Of a stretch of DNA of 56,220 bases, positions 1 to 10,224 are shown piece after piece. Numbering within the stretch: the first letter of the stretch is position 1; the number at the start of each line of letters is the position of its first letter. The notes under the pieces were generated by a model. That model was not told the DNA's origin, made no database searches, and was given only the letters and a program-made list of their open reading frames with translations. The stretch is from an uncultured Eubacteriales bacterium (GTDB lineage: Bacteria > Bacillota > Clostridia > Christensenellales > CAG-917): positions 1 through 56,220 of the forward strand of contig URIZ01000013.1 in NCBI GenBank assembly GCA_900548005.1, read 5' to 3'. The position numbers and the translations under genes are program-made.

Positions 1-1044
<1,044 letters not shown>

Positions 1045-1398
1045 TAAGGAGCCGAAAGGCAATCCTGTGAAGGCAGTTGTGAAAACGACTGTCGACCGAG
1101 AGGTCGAAAATCGAAAGTTTGTACAAACTTACCAAAAAATGTACAGGATTCACATAAATCCTTTTCCAAGTTCAATTATTGATGGGGACGACTTTGGTCA
1201 TCGCACATTGACAACTGCATAGCAGCCAACAGAATAGAACTCAGGATTCTGTTGGTCAAGTAAGAGAGTAAAATATCTATAAGTTTAGAGTAATACGAAA
1301 ATGTGTAACAACATTTCATCGGAAATTCTTCACAGATATTTTTGCTGAGTAAATTAACAAGAGATTCATTTAATGATCTTATTAGGTTAGACGTATAT
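1045..1398 (+). other. 16S-23S internal transcribed spacer without tRNA genes
   Basis: This 354-base spacer lies between the 16S and 23S genes of one rRNA operon. I looked for tRNA-Ile and tRNA-Ala signatures (GGTTCRA T-arm with matching acceptor arms) and found none. It contains a 'cattgacaactgcatag' block near 1207-1223 of the kind common in Firmicutes spacers. The rest is AT-rich, with probable processing stems flanking the 23S gene. Confidence 0.8.
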
Positions 1399-4307
<2,909 letters not shown>

Positions 4308-4411
4308 AAAAAAATACAAAATTTGCCTAATCCTAATTTAATCAGCAAAAACTCTCAATGTTATGCAGTTGTGAATGTACGAAGCGCAAAAGCGCAACGA
4401 CCTTCATCCAT

Positions 4412-4528
4412 TACCGGTGTCAATGACGCTGAGGTCCCACCTGTTCTCATACCGAACACAGAAGTTAAGCTCAGTTGTGCAGAAAGTACTTGGCTGGACA
4501 CGGCCTGGGAGGATATGTAGATGCCGGT
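4412..4528 (+). rRNA. rrf: 5S ribosomal RNA
   Basis: A 117-base gene after a ~104-base spacer from 23S. The terminal helix forms between ACCGG near 4413 and CCGGT near 4524. The conserved loop 'cataccgaacacagaagtt' is at about 4448-4466. It is followed at once by a strong intrinsic terminator, ending the rRNA operon. A partial second copy of its 3' end lies about 420 bases downstream. Confidence 0.93.
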
Positions 4529-4532
4529 TTCC

Positions 4533-4571
4533 AAAAGAAAAACACACTCGTTTGAGTGTGTTTTTTCTTTT
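4533..4571 (+). terminator. rRNA operon terminator (copy 1)
   Basis: An A-rich 5' arm (4533-4549) pairs with a T-rich 3' arm (4554-4571) around a GTTT loop, with one bulged A. The core CACACTC/GAGTGTG is followed by a T run. It starts four bases after the 5S gene. Confidence 0.9.
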
Positions 4572-4606
4572 CTACAACGGATATTTGGTGTCTGCACGGT
4601 CAGAGT

Positions 4607-4669
4607 GCCGTGTCCAGCCAACAAGAACTTGCAAATTGCCGACAAAATGATAAGCGCAACGTTGCTTTG
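4607..4669. repeat. Inverted 5S fragment followed by a direct-repeat block (copy 1)
   Basis: Bases 4607-4620 (GCCGTGTCCAGCCA) are the exact reverse complement of 5S bases 4491-4504. The block from 4616 to about 4669, beginning AGCCAACAAGAACTTGC, recurs almost unchanged at 5035-5088. Together with the 5S tail these mark a tandem duplication with an offset of about 420 bases. Confidence 0.85.
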
Positions 4670-4919
4670 ATTTGTGCGTGTTGAATATGCGCGACAAATG
4701 GAAAGGCGGTGCGTTTATTTTTTTTGCCTAAAATGATTTGAAATGGCAAATCTACTTTAGGTTGGGAATTTGCAAAAAGGAGCACTCGACCGAAAGTGAA
4801 AGCATCAGAAAAATGTTTTGGAAAATATTCGATTTTTTTACGGCATTTTGGGCAATGGACGATTGTGCGTGAATTATATTTGATTTTCTGATGACGAGCA
4901 AAAGGGCGAAGTGTGACGC
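4670..4919. other. Intergenic DNA between the two 5S-tail copies
   Basis: These 250 bases hold no convincing gene. They are AT-rich with several T runs. Short reading frames on the minus strand lack ribosome binding sites and read back into the 5S tail. No tRNA is seen. Confidence 0.5.
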
Positions 4920-4956
4920 GGACACGAGCCTGGGAGGATATGTAGATGCCGGTTTC
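4920..4956 (+). pseudogene. Duplicated 3' fragment of 5S rRNA
   Basis: These 37 bases repeat the 5S 3' end: GGACACG then CCTGGGAGGATATGTAGATG and CCGGTTTCC match 4497-4532 apart from one or two bases. The 5' two thirds of 5S are absent, so this cannot make a functional 5S RNA. It is followed by its own terminator hairpin. It is best read as the relic of a tandem duplication or of recombination between rRNA operons. Confidence 0.88.
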
Positions 4957-4996
4957 CAAAACAAAGACATACACGTTTGTGTATGTCTTTTGTTTT
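4957..4996 (+). terminator. Second rRNA-type terminator (copy 2)
   Basis: It has the same architecture as the terminator at 4533-4571, including the GTTT loop and the one-base bulge. It differs at four stem positions in each arm, and all four differences keep pairing (core CATACAC/GTGTATG). See findings. Confidence 0.88.
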
Positions 4997-5034
4997 ATAT
5001 TCCAAAAACTTATATTAAGTCCTTATAAGTGTTT

Positions 5035-5088
5035 AGCCAACAAGAACTTGCAAATTGCCGACAAAATGATAAGCGCAACGTTGCTTTG
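5035..5088. repeat. Direct repeat block (copy 2 of 4616-4669)
   Basis: AGCCAACAAGAACTTGCAAA and the bases after it match 4616-4669 almost exactly. The distance from the preceding 5S-tail copy is the same in both places to within a few bases, which supports one duplication event covering at least ~170 bases. Confidence 0.85.
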
Positions 5089-5252
5089 TTTTGATGGTAC
5101 TGCAAATTTGTATTAGTTTAAGTTATCGCTCACTTCTTTATGTCTTTTATGCAATATCCTGCGAGAAAGACGGTGAAATATGATAAAAATCGAGCGGGGA
5201 TGAGAAAACGGACTTTTTGTGGTTTTAATCATGACAATGTGGGACGGAACGT

Positions 5253-5281
5253 TTGCTTTTGTTGTTGTTTAAGCGTATAAT
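5253..5281 (+). promoter_or_regulatory. Sigma-A promoter for the MATE gene
   Basis: TTGCTT (5253-5258), a 17-base spacer and TATAAT (5276-5281). The start codon is 94 bases downstream. A short inverted repeat (GTCGCTT / GAGCGGC region) lies in the leader. The region 5089-5252 upstream shows nothing else recognisable. Confidence 0.75.
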
Positions 5282-5375
5282 CTCTATCAACGTCGCTTGA
5301 AAGAGCGGCGATTTGTAAATCACCAAAGATTTTGCCATTCGGAGATTGTTGAGTGGCAAGCGAGAGAGAATACGC

Positions 5376-6761
5376 ATGTCGAAAGCGCAATCGAAAATTG
5401 AAAACGAAGCGGAGTTTTTCGGGACGGAGAGCATTTGGAAGATACTGCTCAAGATATCGCCGCCTGTGATGCTGTCGCAACTTGTGTTGTCCATGTACAA
5501 TATCGTGGACAGTCTTTTTGTCGGAAAATATTCGGGTGCGGGGCTGACTGCGCTTTCGGTGATATATCCGCTGCAACTTGTCATAACCGCGCTTGCGGTG
5601 GGTACGGGTGTGGGCGTAAACACGTTTATGTCGCGCATGTATGCAAAAGGCGACGTGCAAAAAGCCAATGCGGCGGCAGGCACGGGCACGATGCTTGCGG
5701 TGCTTATGTGGGCGGTGTTTGCGGCGATTTGCGCAGGCATTATGCGCCCGTATATCACCGCAATGGCAAACGCTCCCGAAGCTATCGAATATGCCTATCA
5801 ATACGGCATGGTGGTATGCATAGGCTCGCTTGGCACTTTTCTTGAAGGCGTATGGTCAAAGGTTCATCAATCGCACGGAAACATGCGTGTGCCGATGATT
5901 GCGCAGCTTGCGGGTGCGGGCACGAATATATTGCTTGACCGGATATTTATTCTCGGTGTGGGCGTGCTGAAGCCTATGGGTGTTCTCGGCGCGGCAATCG
6001 CAACCGTGATCGGTCAATTCATATCCGCGATCATCGTGGGCGTGAAGGGCAGCAAAAAGTGGCAAAAACCGAGAGAATTTGCCGACTGCTCAAAGCAAAT
6101 CTACAAACTCGGCTTGCCGTCCATATTCATGCAGATGATGTTTACGGTCTACATAGTGGTGCTCAATGCGATTTTGAGCAAATTCTGCGACGAGGCGGTG
6201 CAGGTGCTTGGGCTTTACTACAAATTGCAGTCCTTCTTCTTCATTCCATTGTTCGGGCTGCAAACGTGCATAGTGCCTGTGATCAGTTTCAACTACGCAC
6301 GCAAGAACTACAATCGTGACGTACGCATAATGAACGACACGCTGATCATATCCGCCGTGTTTATGCTGCTTGGAGTTATATGCTTCGAGTTTTTCCCAAG
6401 GACGTTTATCGGCATATTCACAAGGGACGAGAAAACGCTTGAAATCGGCGCGACCGCATTTCGTATAATAGGCTCGAGTTTCATCCCGGCGGTGTTCTCG
6501 CTCACGTTTCCGGTGTTCTTCCAAGCCATAGGCAAATCGGTGCAGAGCATAGTGTTGTCGGTGGTGCGCCAATTCCTTGGGCTTATGCCGCTGTTCTATG
6601 CGTTCTCGTTTATAGGACTTGACTATGCCTGGATTGCATTTCCCGTGTCCGAAGTGGTGACGACAGCAATCGGTTTTGCGATGTACATCGTTCAGCTAAA
6701 AGCGTGGAAGAGAGAAAAAGCACTTGAAAACGGCGCCAATCATATTGTGACGAAAGCTTGA
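5376..6761 (+). CDS. MATE family multidrug/toxin exporter
   Basis: A 461-residue polytopic membrane protein of the MATE (MatE) family, cation-coupled efflux pumps of the MOP superfamily. The N-terminal region (FGTESIWKILLKISPPVMLS, then YNIVDSLFVG) is typical of Clostridia MATE proteins. About 12 hydrophobic segments form two homologous six-helix halves, and the length is normal for the family. A TTG at 5346 would add ten charged residues. I chose ATG 5376 because it fits the family N-terminus and has GAGAG upstream. The gene is monocistronic: its own promoter is at 5253-5281 and a terminator at 6884-6914. The substrate cannot be told from sequence; the coupling ion may be Na+ or H+. Confidence 0.92.
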   Translation: MSKAQSKIENEAEFFGTESIWKILLKISPPVMLSQLVLSMYNIVDSLFVGKYSGAGLTALSVIYPLQLVITALAVGTGVGVNTFMSRMYAKGDVQKANAAAGTGTMLAVLMWAVFAAICAGIMRPYITAMANAPEAIEYAYQYGMVVCIGSLGTFLEGVWSKVHQSHGNMRVPMIAQLAGAGTNILLDRIFILGVGVLKPMGVLGAAIATVIGQFISAIIVGVKGSKKWQKPREFADCSKQIYKLGLPSIFMQMMFTVYIVVLNAILSKFCDEAVQVLGLYYKLQSFFFIPLFGLQTCIVPVISFNYARKNYNRDVRIMNDTLIISAVFMLLGVICFEFFPRTFIGIFTRDEKTLEIGATAFRIIGSSFIPAVFSLTFPVFFQAIGKSVQSIVLSVVRQFLGLMPLFYAFSFIGLDYAWIAFPVSEVVTTAIGFAMYIVQLKAWKREKALENGANHIVTKA

Positions 6762-7009
6762 AAACCATGCCGCAAGCGGAGAGTGCGGGGCAGTCGCAAA
6801 ACAAATAAAGATCAAAGGCGAAATATCGCAAAAGCGAAGTATTGAAAATGCCGCTAATATGCACGAAAATATATGAAAATATGTGAAAGCCACGCAAAAT
6901 CGAGTGGTTTTTTGCTTGTAAGAATACGATAGATCGATATGCCAAACGTGCAACGTATCGTGCAAAATGTCCGACATAATTGCATACGTGTATTGTTAAA
7001 TATAAATTG
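6762..7009. other. Intergenic region after MATE gene
   Basis: This 248-base stretch holds the MATE terminator and otherwise shows no gene. Minus-strand frames here overlap the promoter of the next gene and have no ribosome binding site. Confidence 0.5.
6884..6914 (+). terminator. Terminator after MATE gene
   Basis: AAGCCAC pairs with GTGGTTT around a ten-base loop, followed by TTTTTTG. It lies about 120 bases past the MATE stop codon. Confidence 0.65.
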
Positions 7010-7038
7010 TTGACTTTTTATGCCTTGTTTAATATAAT
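7010..7038 (+). promoter_or_regulatory. Strong sigma-A promoter
   Basis: TTGACT (7010-7015), 17 bases, TATAAT (7033-7038): a near-consensus promoter for the small lipoprotein. The ribosome binding site AGGAGG (7059-7064) is ten bases before the ATG. This combination predicts high expression. Confidence 0.88.
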
Positions 7039-7073
7039 ATACGTATACAAAAACTCTTAGGAGGAGATAAACA

Positions 7074-7436
7074 ATGAACAAAAAAGTTATGTCAATCATA
7101 GCAGTCATCGCTCTCGTTGCAATTCTCGGCGTTTGCCTCGTTGCATGTAATGCAGAAAGCATTTCCAATAAGCTTGAAAAAGCAGGTTATGCTTGCGAAA
7201 AATACGAAGCAGGCAAAGATGACGACGGCGCAAAAATCGAATGGAAAGTCGTTGCAAAGAAGAAAGGTCTCAATGCTGACGGCGTCACCGTTACGAAGTT
7301 CTCCAACACAGACGATGCAAAGAAATATGAATCCAACGTTCCTGTCGGTTCTGTCGCAGGCATGAAGATGGTTGTTAAGAGAGTTGGCACCGTTTGCTAC
7401 TACGGCACCGAACAAGGCGTCAAAGATGCTATGTAA
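7074..7436 (+). CDS. Small predicted lipoprotein, unknown function
   Basis: A 120-residue protein with a type II signal peptide: a MNKK basic start, a hydrophobic stretch to about residue 22, then the lipobox LVAC with Cys at about 25. The mature ~95-residue domain is Lys/Asp/Gly-rich and ends with a conserved-looking VGTVCYYGTEQGVKDAM. I do not recognise the family. The layout (KLEKAGYACEKYEA...FSNTDDAKKYES) suggests a small alpha/beta domain tethered to the outer face of the membrane. A near-consensus promoter, ideal ribosome binding site and its own terminator indicate an abundant monocistronic product. The LVAC lipobox recurs in the lipoproteins at 11734 and 54157. Confidence 0.85.
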   Translation: MNKKVMSIIAVIALVAILGVCLVACNAESISNKLEKAGYACEKYEAGKDDDGAKIEWKVVAKKKGLNADGVTVTKFSNTDDAKKYESNVPVGSVAGMKMVVKRVGTVCYYGTEQGVKDAM

Positions 7437-7456
7437 TTGAAATCAATCAATAAAAG

Positions 7457-7482
7457 AAGCACTCGCAAGAGTGCTTTTTTTA
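7457..7482 (+). terminator. Terminator after small lipoprotein
   Basis: AAGCACTC / GAGTGCTT stem, GCAA tetraloop, then a T run. It is a compact intrinsic terminator 20 bases past the stop codon. Confidence 0.9.
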
Positions 7483-7598
7483 TTGCCGTGTTTTATATTT
7501 TTGTTTAATACAATCCGATTTAACGTATGGATTTTGGCTTGCGAACAAGTTTTGGGTTTGCGTACAATTTTGTTTCAAGTGTTGTTTTTGATTTTGAG

Positions 7599-8159
7599 CT
7601 AAGAGAAGATAGGTTGCAGTTGTACGCCGTCCATTGCGCTTTTGATTGTGGGCAGGATAAGGGACGTGTCGGCGATGAGCGAGTTGGGCTTGCTGTCGGG
7701 CGCGTCTTGGGCAAAAGGCACGAAAAAGACGTGGCGAGCGTTGAGCAATGCGCCGATGTTGCGCGCGTTTGCGCCGAGAGCGTCGTTTGACGATACGCTC
7801 AGCACGACAGGGCGGTTGTTGCGCAAAGTGGCTTTCACTGCCATTGTGACGGGCGTGTCCGTGATGCCGTGCGCGATTTTGGCAAGCGTATTGCCCGTGC
7901 AGGGCGCAACGAGCATAAGCTGAATGTCCGATTTTGCAATCGTTTCGGCTTGCACAATGGTTTTTAGGGGCTGTTTGCCTGTTTTGCGTATTATTTCCTT
8001 CTCAAAGTCCGCTTGTTTGAAAAAGCGAGTATCCAGCGTGGATACGTTGTAGGAAAATATAGGCGTTATATCGTGTCCGTCTTCGACAAGGCTGTCAATG
8101 GCGGTCAATAGGTTTTTGAAGGTGCAAAACGAGCCTGTGACGCAAAGTCCGATCTTCAT
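7599..8159 (-). CDS. dpaB: Dipicolinate synthase subunit B
   Basis: A 186-residue flavoprotein-type subunit of dipicolinate synthase (SpoVFB/DpaB). With DpaA it makes pyridine-2,6-dicarboxylic acid from the DapA product in the mother cell, for uptake into the spore core. The N-terminus MKIGLCVTGSFCTF and the block VAPCTGNTLAKIAHGITDTP (residues ~86-105) are characteristic of the family. The ATG was chosen because it follows AAGGAGA (8167-8173) and overlaps the dpaA stop as ATGA; an in-frame ATG nine codons earlier lies inside dpaA. It is the second gene of a two-gene operon. In Bacillus subtilis the operon continues with asd and dapA; here those are 8-10 kb away on the same strand. Confidence 0.93.
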   Translation of the reverse strand: MKIGLCVTGSFCTFKNLLTAIDSLVEDGHDITPIFSYNVSTLDTRFFKQADFEKEIIRKTGKQPLKTIVQAETIAKSDIQLMLVAPCTGNTLAKIAHGITDTPVTMAVKATLRNNRPVVLSVSSNDALGANARNIGALLNARHVFFVPFAQDAPDSKPNSLIADTSLILPTIKSAMDGVQLQPIFS

Positions 8160-8911
8160 AGTCTGTTCTCCTTGATATAGTCGCACATCGCCTTTGCCGC
8201 GCTGACGGGGCAGGTTTTTGCGGGCAATGCGGGGTAGATTTGCGCATCGATGCCGAGATAGCGCGCGTATTCGAGATTGATTGCGGCAACGGATGCAAGG
8301 TCGATATACACGCAGTCCTTTGCCATGCTCATAAGCTCTTTGTCGCTCACAAGCGGAGAAGGGACGGTGTTGATGACGGCATCGTAGGGCGAAAAGTCGA
8401 AGTCGTGCATGGGAAGAATACGCTTTGCAAACGCATGCGCAGGGCGAAGTGACGACGACGTTGCAACGTCAATTGCGACGTCGAGTTTGCACAAAATCTT
8501 GGTCACTGCCGCGCCCGTGCGCCCGAAGCCTATCACAAGCACGTGGCAATCCGCCACCGACTTTTTGGAGTGCTCGATGAGAATCGCAAGCGCGCCTTCC
8601 GCTGTGAGCCGAGAGTTGACTGCTTGAAACTTTTCGTCAGACGAAAAAGAAAATATGGTTATATCTCGGCTGTTGGCAAGCATTTTTGCCTCGTCAAGAC
8701 AGCGAGAAAGATATACGGTTGCGCCGTCTTCCACATCGGACAGAGTCTTTGCCTCGACAAGTACGTTGGGCGCAAACACGTGCGTGGGAGTGGAAAAACG
8801 CTCGTCGTCAAGCATGGATTTGAGATAAAACATTCTTTCGTCCGTTTCGTGCACAACGGCTTTGAACTTGTATTTTTGAGAGCGATTTACGCTTGATTTT
8901 TTTGTGTCCAT
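8156..8911 (-). CDS. dpaA: Dipicolinate synthase subunit A
   Basis: A 251-residue dinucleotide-binding subunit (SpoVFA/DpaA) that works with DpaB to oxidise the DapA product to dipicolinic acid. The Rossmann motif GFGRTG is at residues 128-133, preceded by the typical TAEGALAILIEHS helix. The C-terminal blocks INTVPSPLV and IDLAS match the family. It is shorter at the N-terminus than the ~297-residue Bacillus protein. A longer frame to 9019 would overlap the divergent gene's start and encode a Pro/Cys-rich unlikely N-terminus, so I chose ATG 8911. There is no Shine-Dalgarno at this start; a sigma-K-like -10 element ends only four bases upstream. It overlaps dpaB by four bases. Confidence 0.92.
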   Translation of the reverse strand: MDTKKSSVNRSQKYKFKAVVHETDERMFYLKSMLDDERFSTPTHVFAPNVLVEAKTLSDVEDGATVYLSRCLDEAKMLANSRDITIFSFSSDEKFQAVNSRLTAEGALAILIEHSKKSVADCHVLVIGFGRTGAAVTKILCKLDVAIDVATSSSLRPAHAFAKRILPMHDFDFSPYDAVINTVPSPLVSDKELMSMAKDCVYIDLASVAAINLEYARYLGIDAQIYPALPAKTCPVSAAKAMCDYIKENRL

Positions 8912-8915
8912 ACGG

Positions 8916-8943
8916 TATGCTATGCGAATTTTTGAAAATGAGT
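8916..8943 (-). promoter_or_regulatory. Candidate sigma-K promoter of dpaAB
   Basis: On the minus strand, AC (8942-8943), a 17-base spacer, then CATAGCATA (8916-8924). This fits the sporulation sigma-K pattern AC-N16/17-CATANNNTA exactly. The Bacillus subtilis spoVF operon is known to be sigma-K dependent. The ATG begins five bases after the element, so the mRNA would have essentially no leader. Confidence 0.6.
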
Positions 8944-8997
8944 TAATGCACGGATAAGCGCAAACCGCACATAATATGCACAAAGGGGGGGGGATGT

Positions 8998-10002
8998 ATG
9001 GAAAGATACTTTTTGGCAAGCAATTCGGGCAGGGGATTTTGGAGCGAATACGACAGTCAATTGAAAGACGTTGACAGAGTGGCTTTGATCAAGGGCGGCA
9101 GTGGCACGGGCAAATCCACGCTGCTGAAAAAGATTGCCGTGTCGGCAAAAAACAAGGGGTATGACGTTGAGATATGGCATTGCTCGGGAGATCCCAAAAG
9201 CGTTGACGGAGTGTATATAAAAGAGTTGAAAAGAGCCGCCGTGGACGCAACGTCGCCGCATGCGATAGGCGCGGACGAGCCTGGCGTGAAAGACGTGATT
9301 TTTGACGTTGCAAGCAACATCGAAAATGGCAAGTTGACAGGCAAACGTGAAGAAATCGAAAATTTGATAAAATGCAAGAAAGGACACTTTACAAGAGCAT
9401 ATCAACACTTAAAGTGCGCTTTGTGTCATTATACAAATCTTTTGGAGATTGAAAAACAAGACGTTGACGAGAGAAAAATACGCCGCATCGCAAGCGAATA
9501 TTGCCAAAAACTGTTGCTTGAAAACGATGACGAAACAAGGGGCAGAGTGCTGTTTTCAAGGGCGATAAGTCCGTCCGGGGAGAACGAGTTTTTCGACCAC
9601 TTGAAAGACAAGTGCGTGTACAAGGTCAAGGGCGGAGCGTTTGCTACAAGGGTGTTTTTTGACGAGATACGCAATATGGCAAAGGGAACGTTTTTTCGTC
9701 ATCCGCTCGATCCCCTTGCATTTGAAGGAGTGGTGCAGGGTGACGTTGCGATCGTGGATAGCGAAAGGGCAAACAAGCAAGAAGGCGAAGTGATAGACCT
9801 TGAAAGATATGAGCATTTCAACGCGCAAGACGCGCTTGACGAGAAAAACAACGAGCTTGTGCAGACTGCGCTTGCCGTTGAAAGACTCAACAGAGCAAGA
9901 CAGGCGCACGGCTTGCTTGAAAAAATATATATCGGTGCAATGAATTTTGACGGCAACGACAAAATCTTGCAAGATATGAGCGAGTTTTTGTTTTGCGATT
10001 GA
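8998..10002 (+). CDS. P-loop ATPase of the PRK06851 type
   Basis: A 334-residue cytoplasmic protein with a Walker A motif GGSGTGKST at residues 33-41, near the N-terminus start MERYFLASNSGRGF that I associate with the PRK06851 ATP-binding family of Clostridia. A second nucleotide-binding-like half is expected in that family; the region around residues 215-270 (VYKVKGGAF, DVAIVDSE) could be its remnant. The function is unknown. It is divergent from dpaAB with only 86 bases between start codons, which suggests, but does not prove, a sporulation link. The ribosome binding region is unusual: an AAAG followed by nine G residues (8985-8993) ends four bases before the ATG. Confidence 0.75.
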   Translation: MERYFLASNSGRGFWSEYDSQLKDVDRVALIKGGSGTGKSTLLKKIAVSAKNKGYDVEIWHCSGDPKSVDGVYIKELKRAAVDATSPHAIGADEPGVKDVIFDVASNIENGKLTGKREEIENLIKCKKGHFTRAYQHLKCALCHYTNLLEIEKQDVDERKIRRIASEYCQKLLLENDDETRGRVLFSRAISPSGENEFFDHLKDKCVYKVKGGAFATRVFFDEIRNMAKGTFFRHPLDPLAFEGVVQGDVAIVDSERANKQEGEVIDLERYEHFNAQDALDEKNNELVQTALAVERLNRARQAHGLLEKIYIGAMNFDGNDKILQDMSEFLFCD

Positions 10003-10188
10003 AAGGCTTTTGATTGAGTGAACAACGCATTTTGCCGTGACAAACGTGTTTTGCCTTGATGGCGGCGTTGCGCTTTATAGGGGTATTGGCGGGCGGTGTG
10101 ATGTTGGCGGGCGGTGTGATATTTTCGGTGCGGCGGTGATAAAACGGCGGTCGGCAAGGAGATTTTCTCTCCGATTTCGATTTGTGTA
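10003..10188. repeat. Intergenic region with an 18-base tandem repeat
   Basis: Two adjacent copies of TTGGCGGGCGGTGTGAT plus one more base lie at 10086-10103 and 10104-10121, followed by a degenerate third (TTCGGTGCGGCGGTGATAA). No gene is visible in this gap. Confidence 0.7.
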
Positions 10189-10217
10189 TTGACACGTGCG
10201 CGTGTATTTGGTATAAA
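10189..10217 (+). promoter_or_regulatory. Consensus promoter giving a leaderless start
   Basis: TTGACA (10189-10194), 17 bases, TATAAA (10212-10217). The ATG of the downstream gene is at 10225, seven bases after the -10 box and so at about the expected transcription start. No Shine-Dalgarno is possible on such an mRNA. Confidence 0.82.
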
Positions 10218-10224
10218 GAAAAGT

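Noticed and set aside
5346..5375. TTG start extending the MATE protein by ten residues
   Set aside because: The added residues are charged and absent from the family, and ATG 5376 has a better upstream site.
8960..8993. Sigma-E/K-type promoter (CATAATAT) for the P-loop ATPase
   Set aside because: The ATA-like -35 is too close (about 11-13 bases) and the TA end of the sigma-K pattern is missing.
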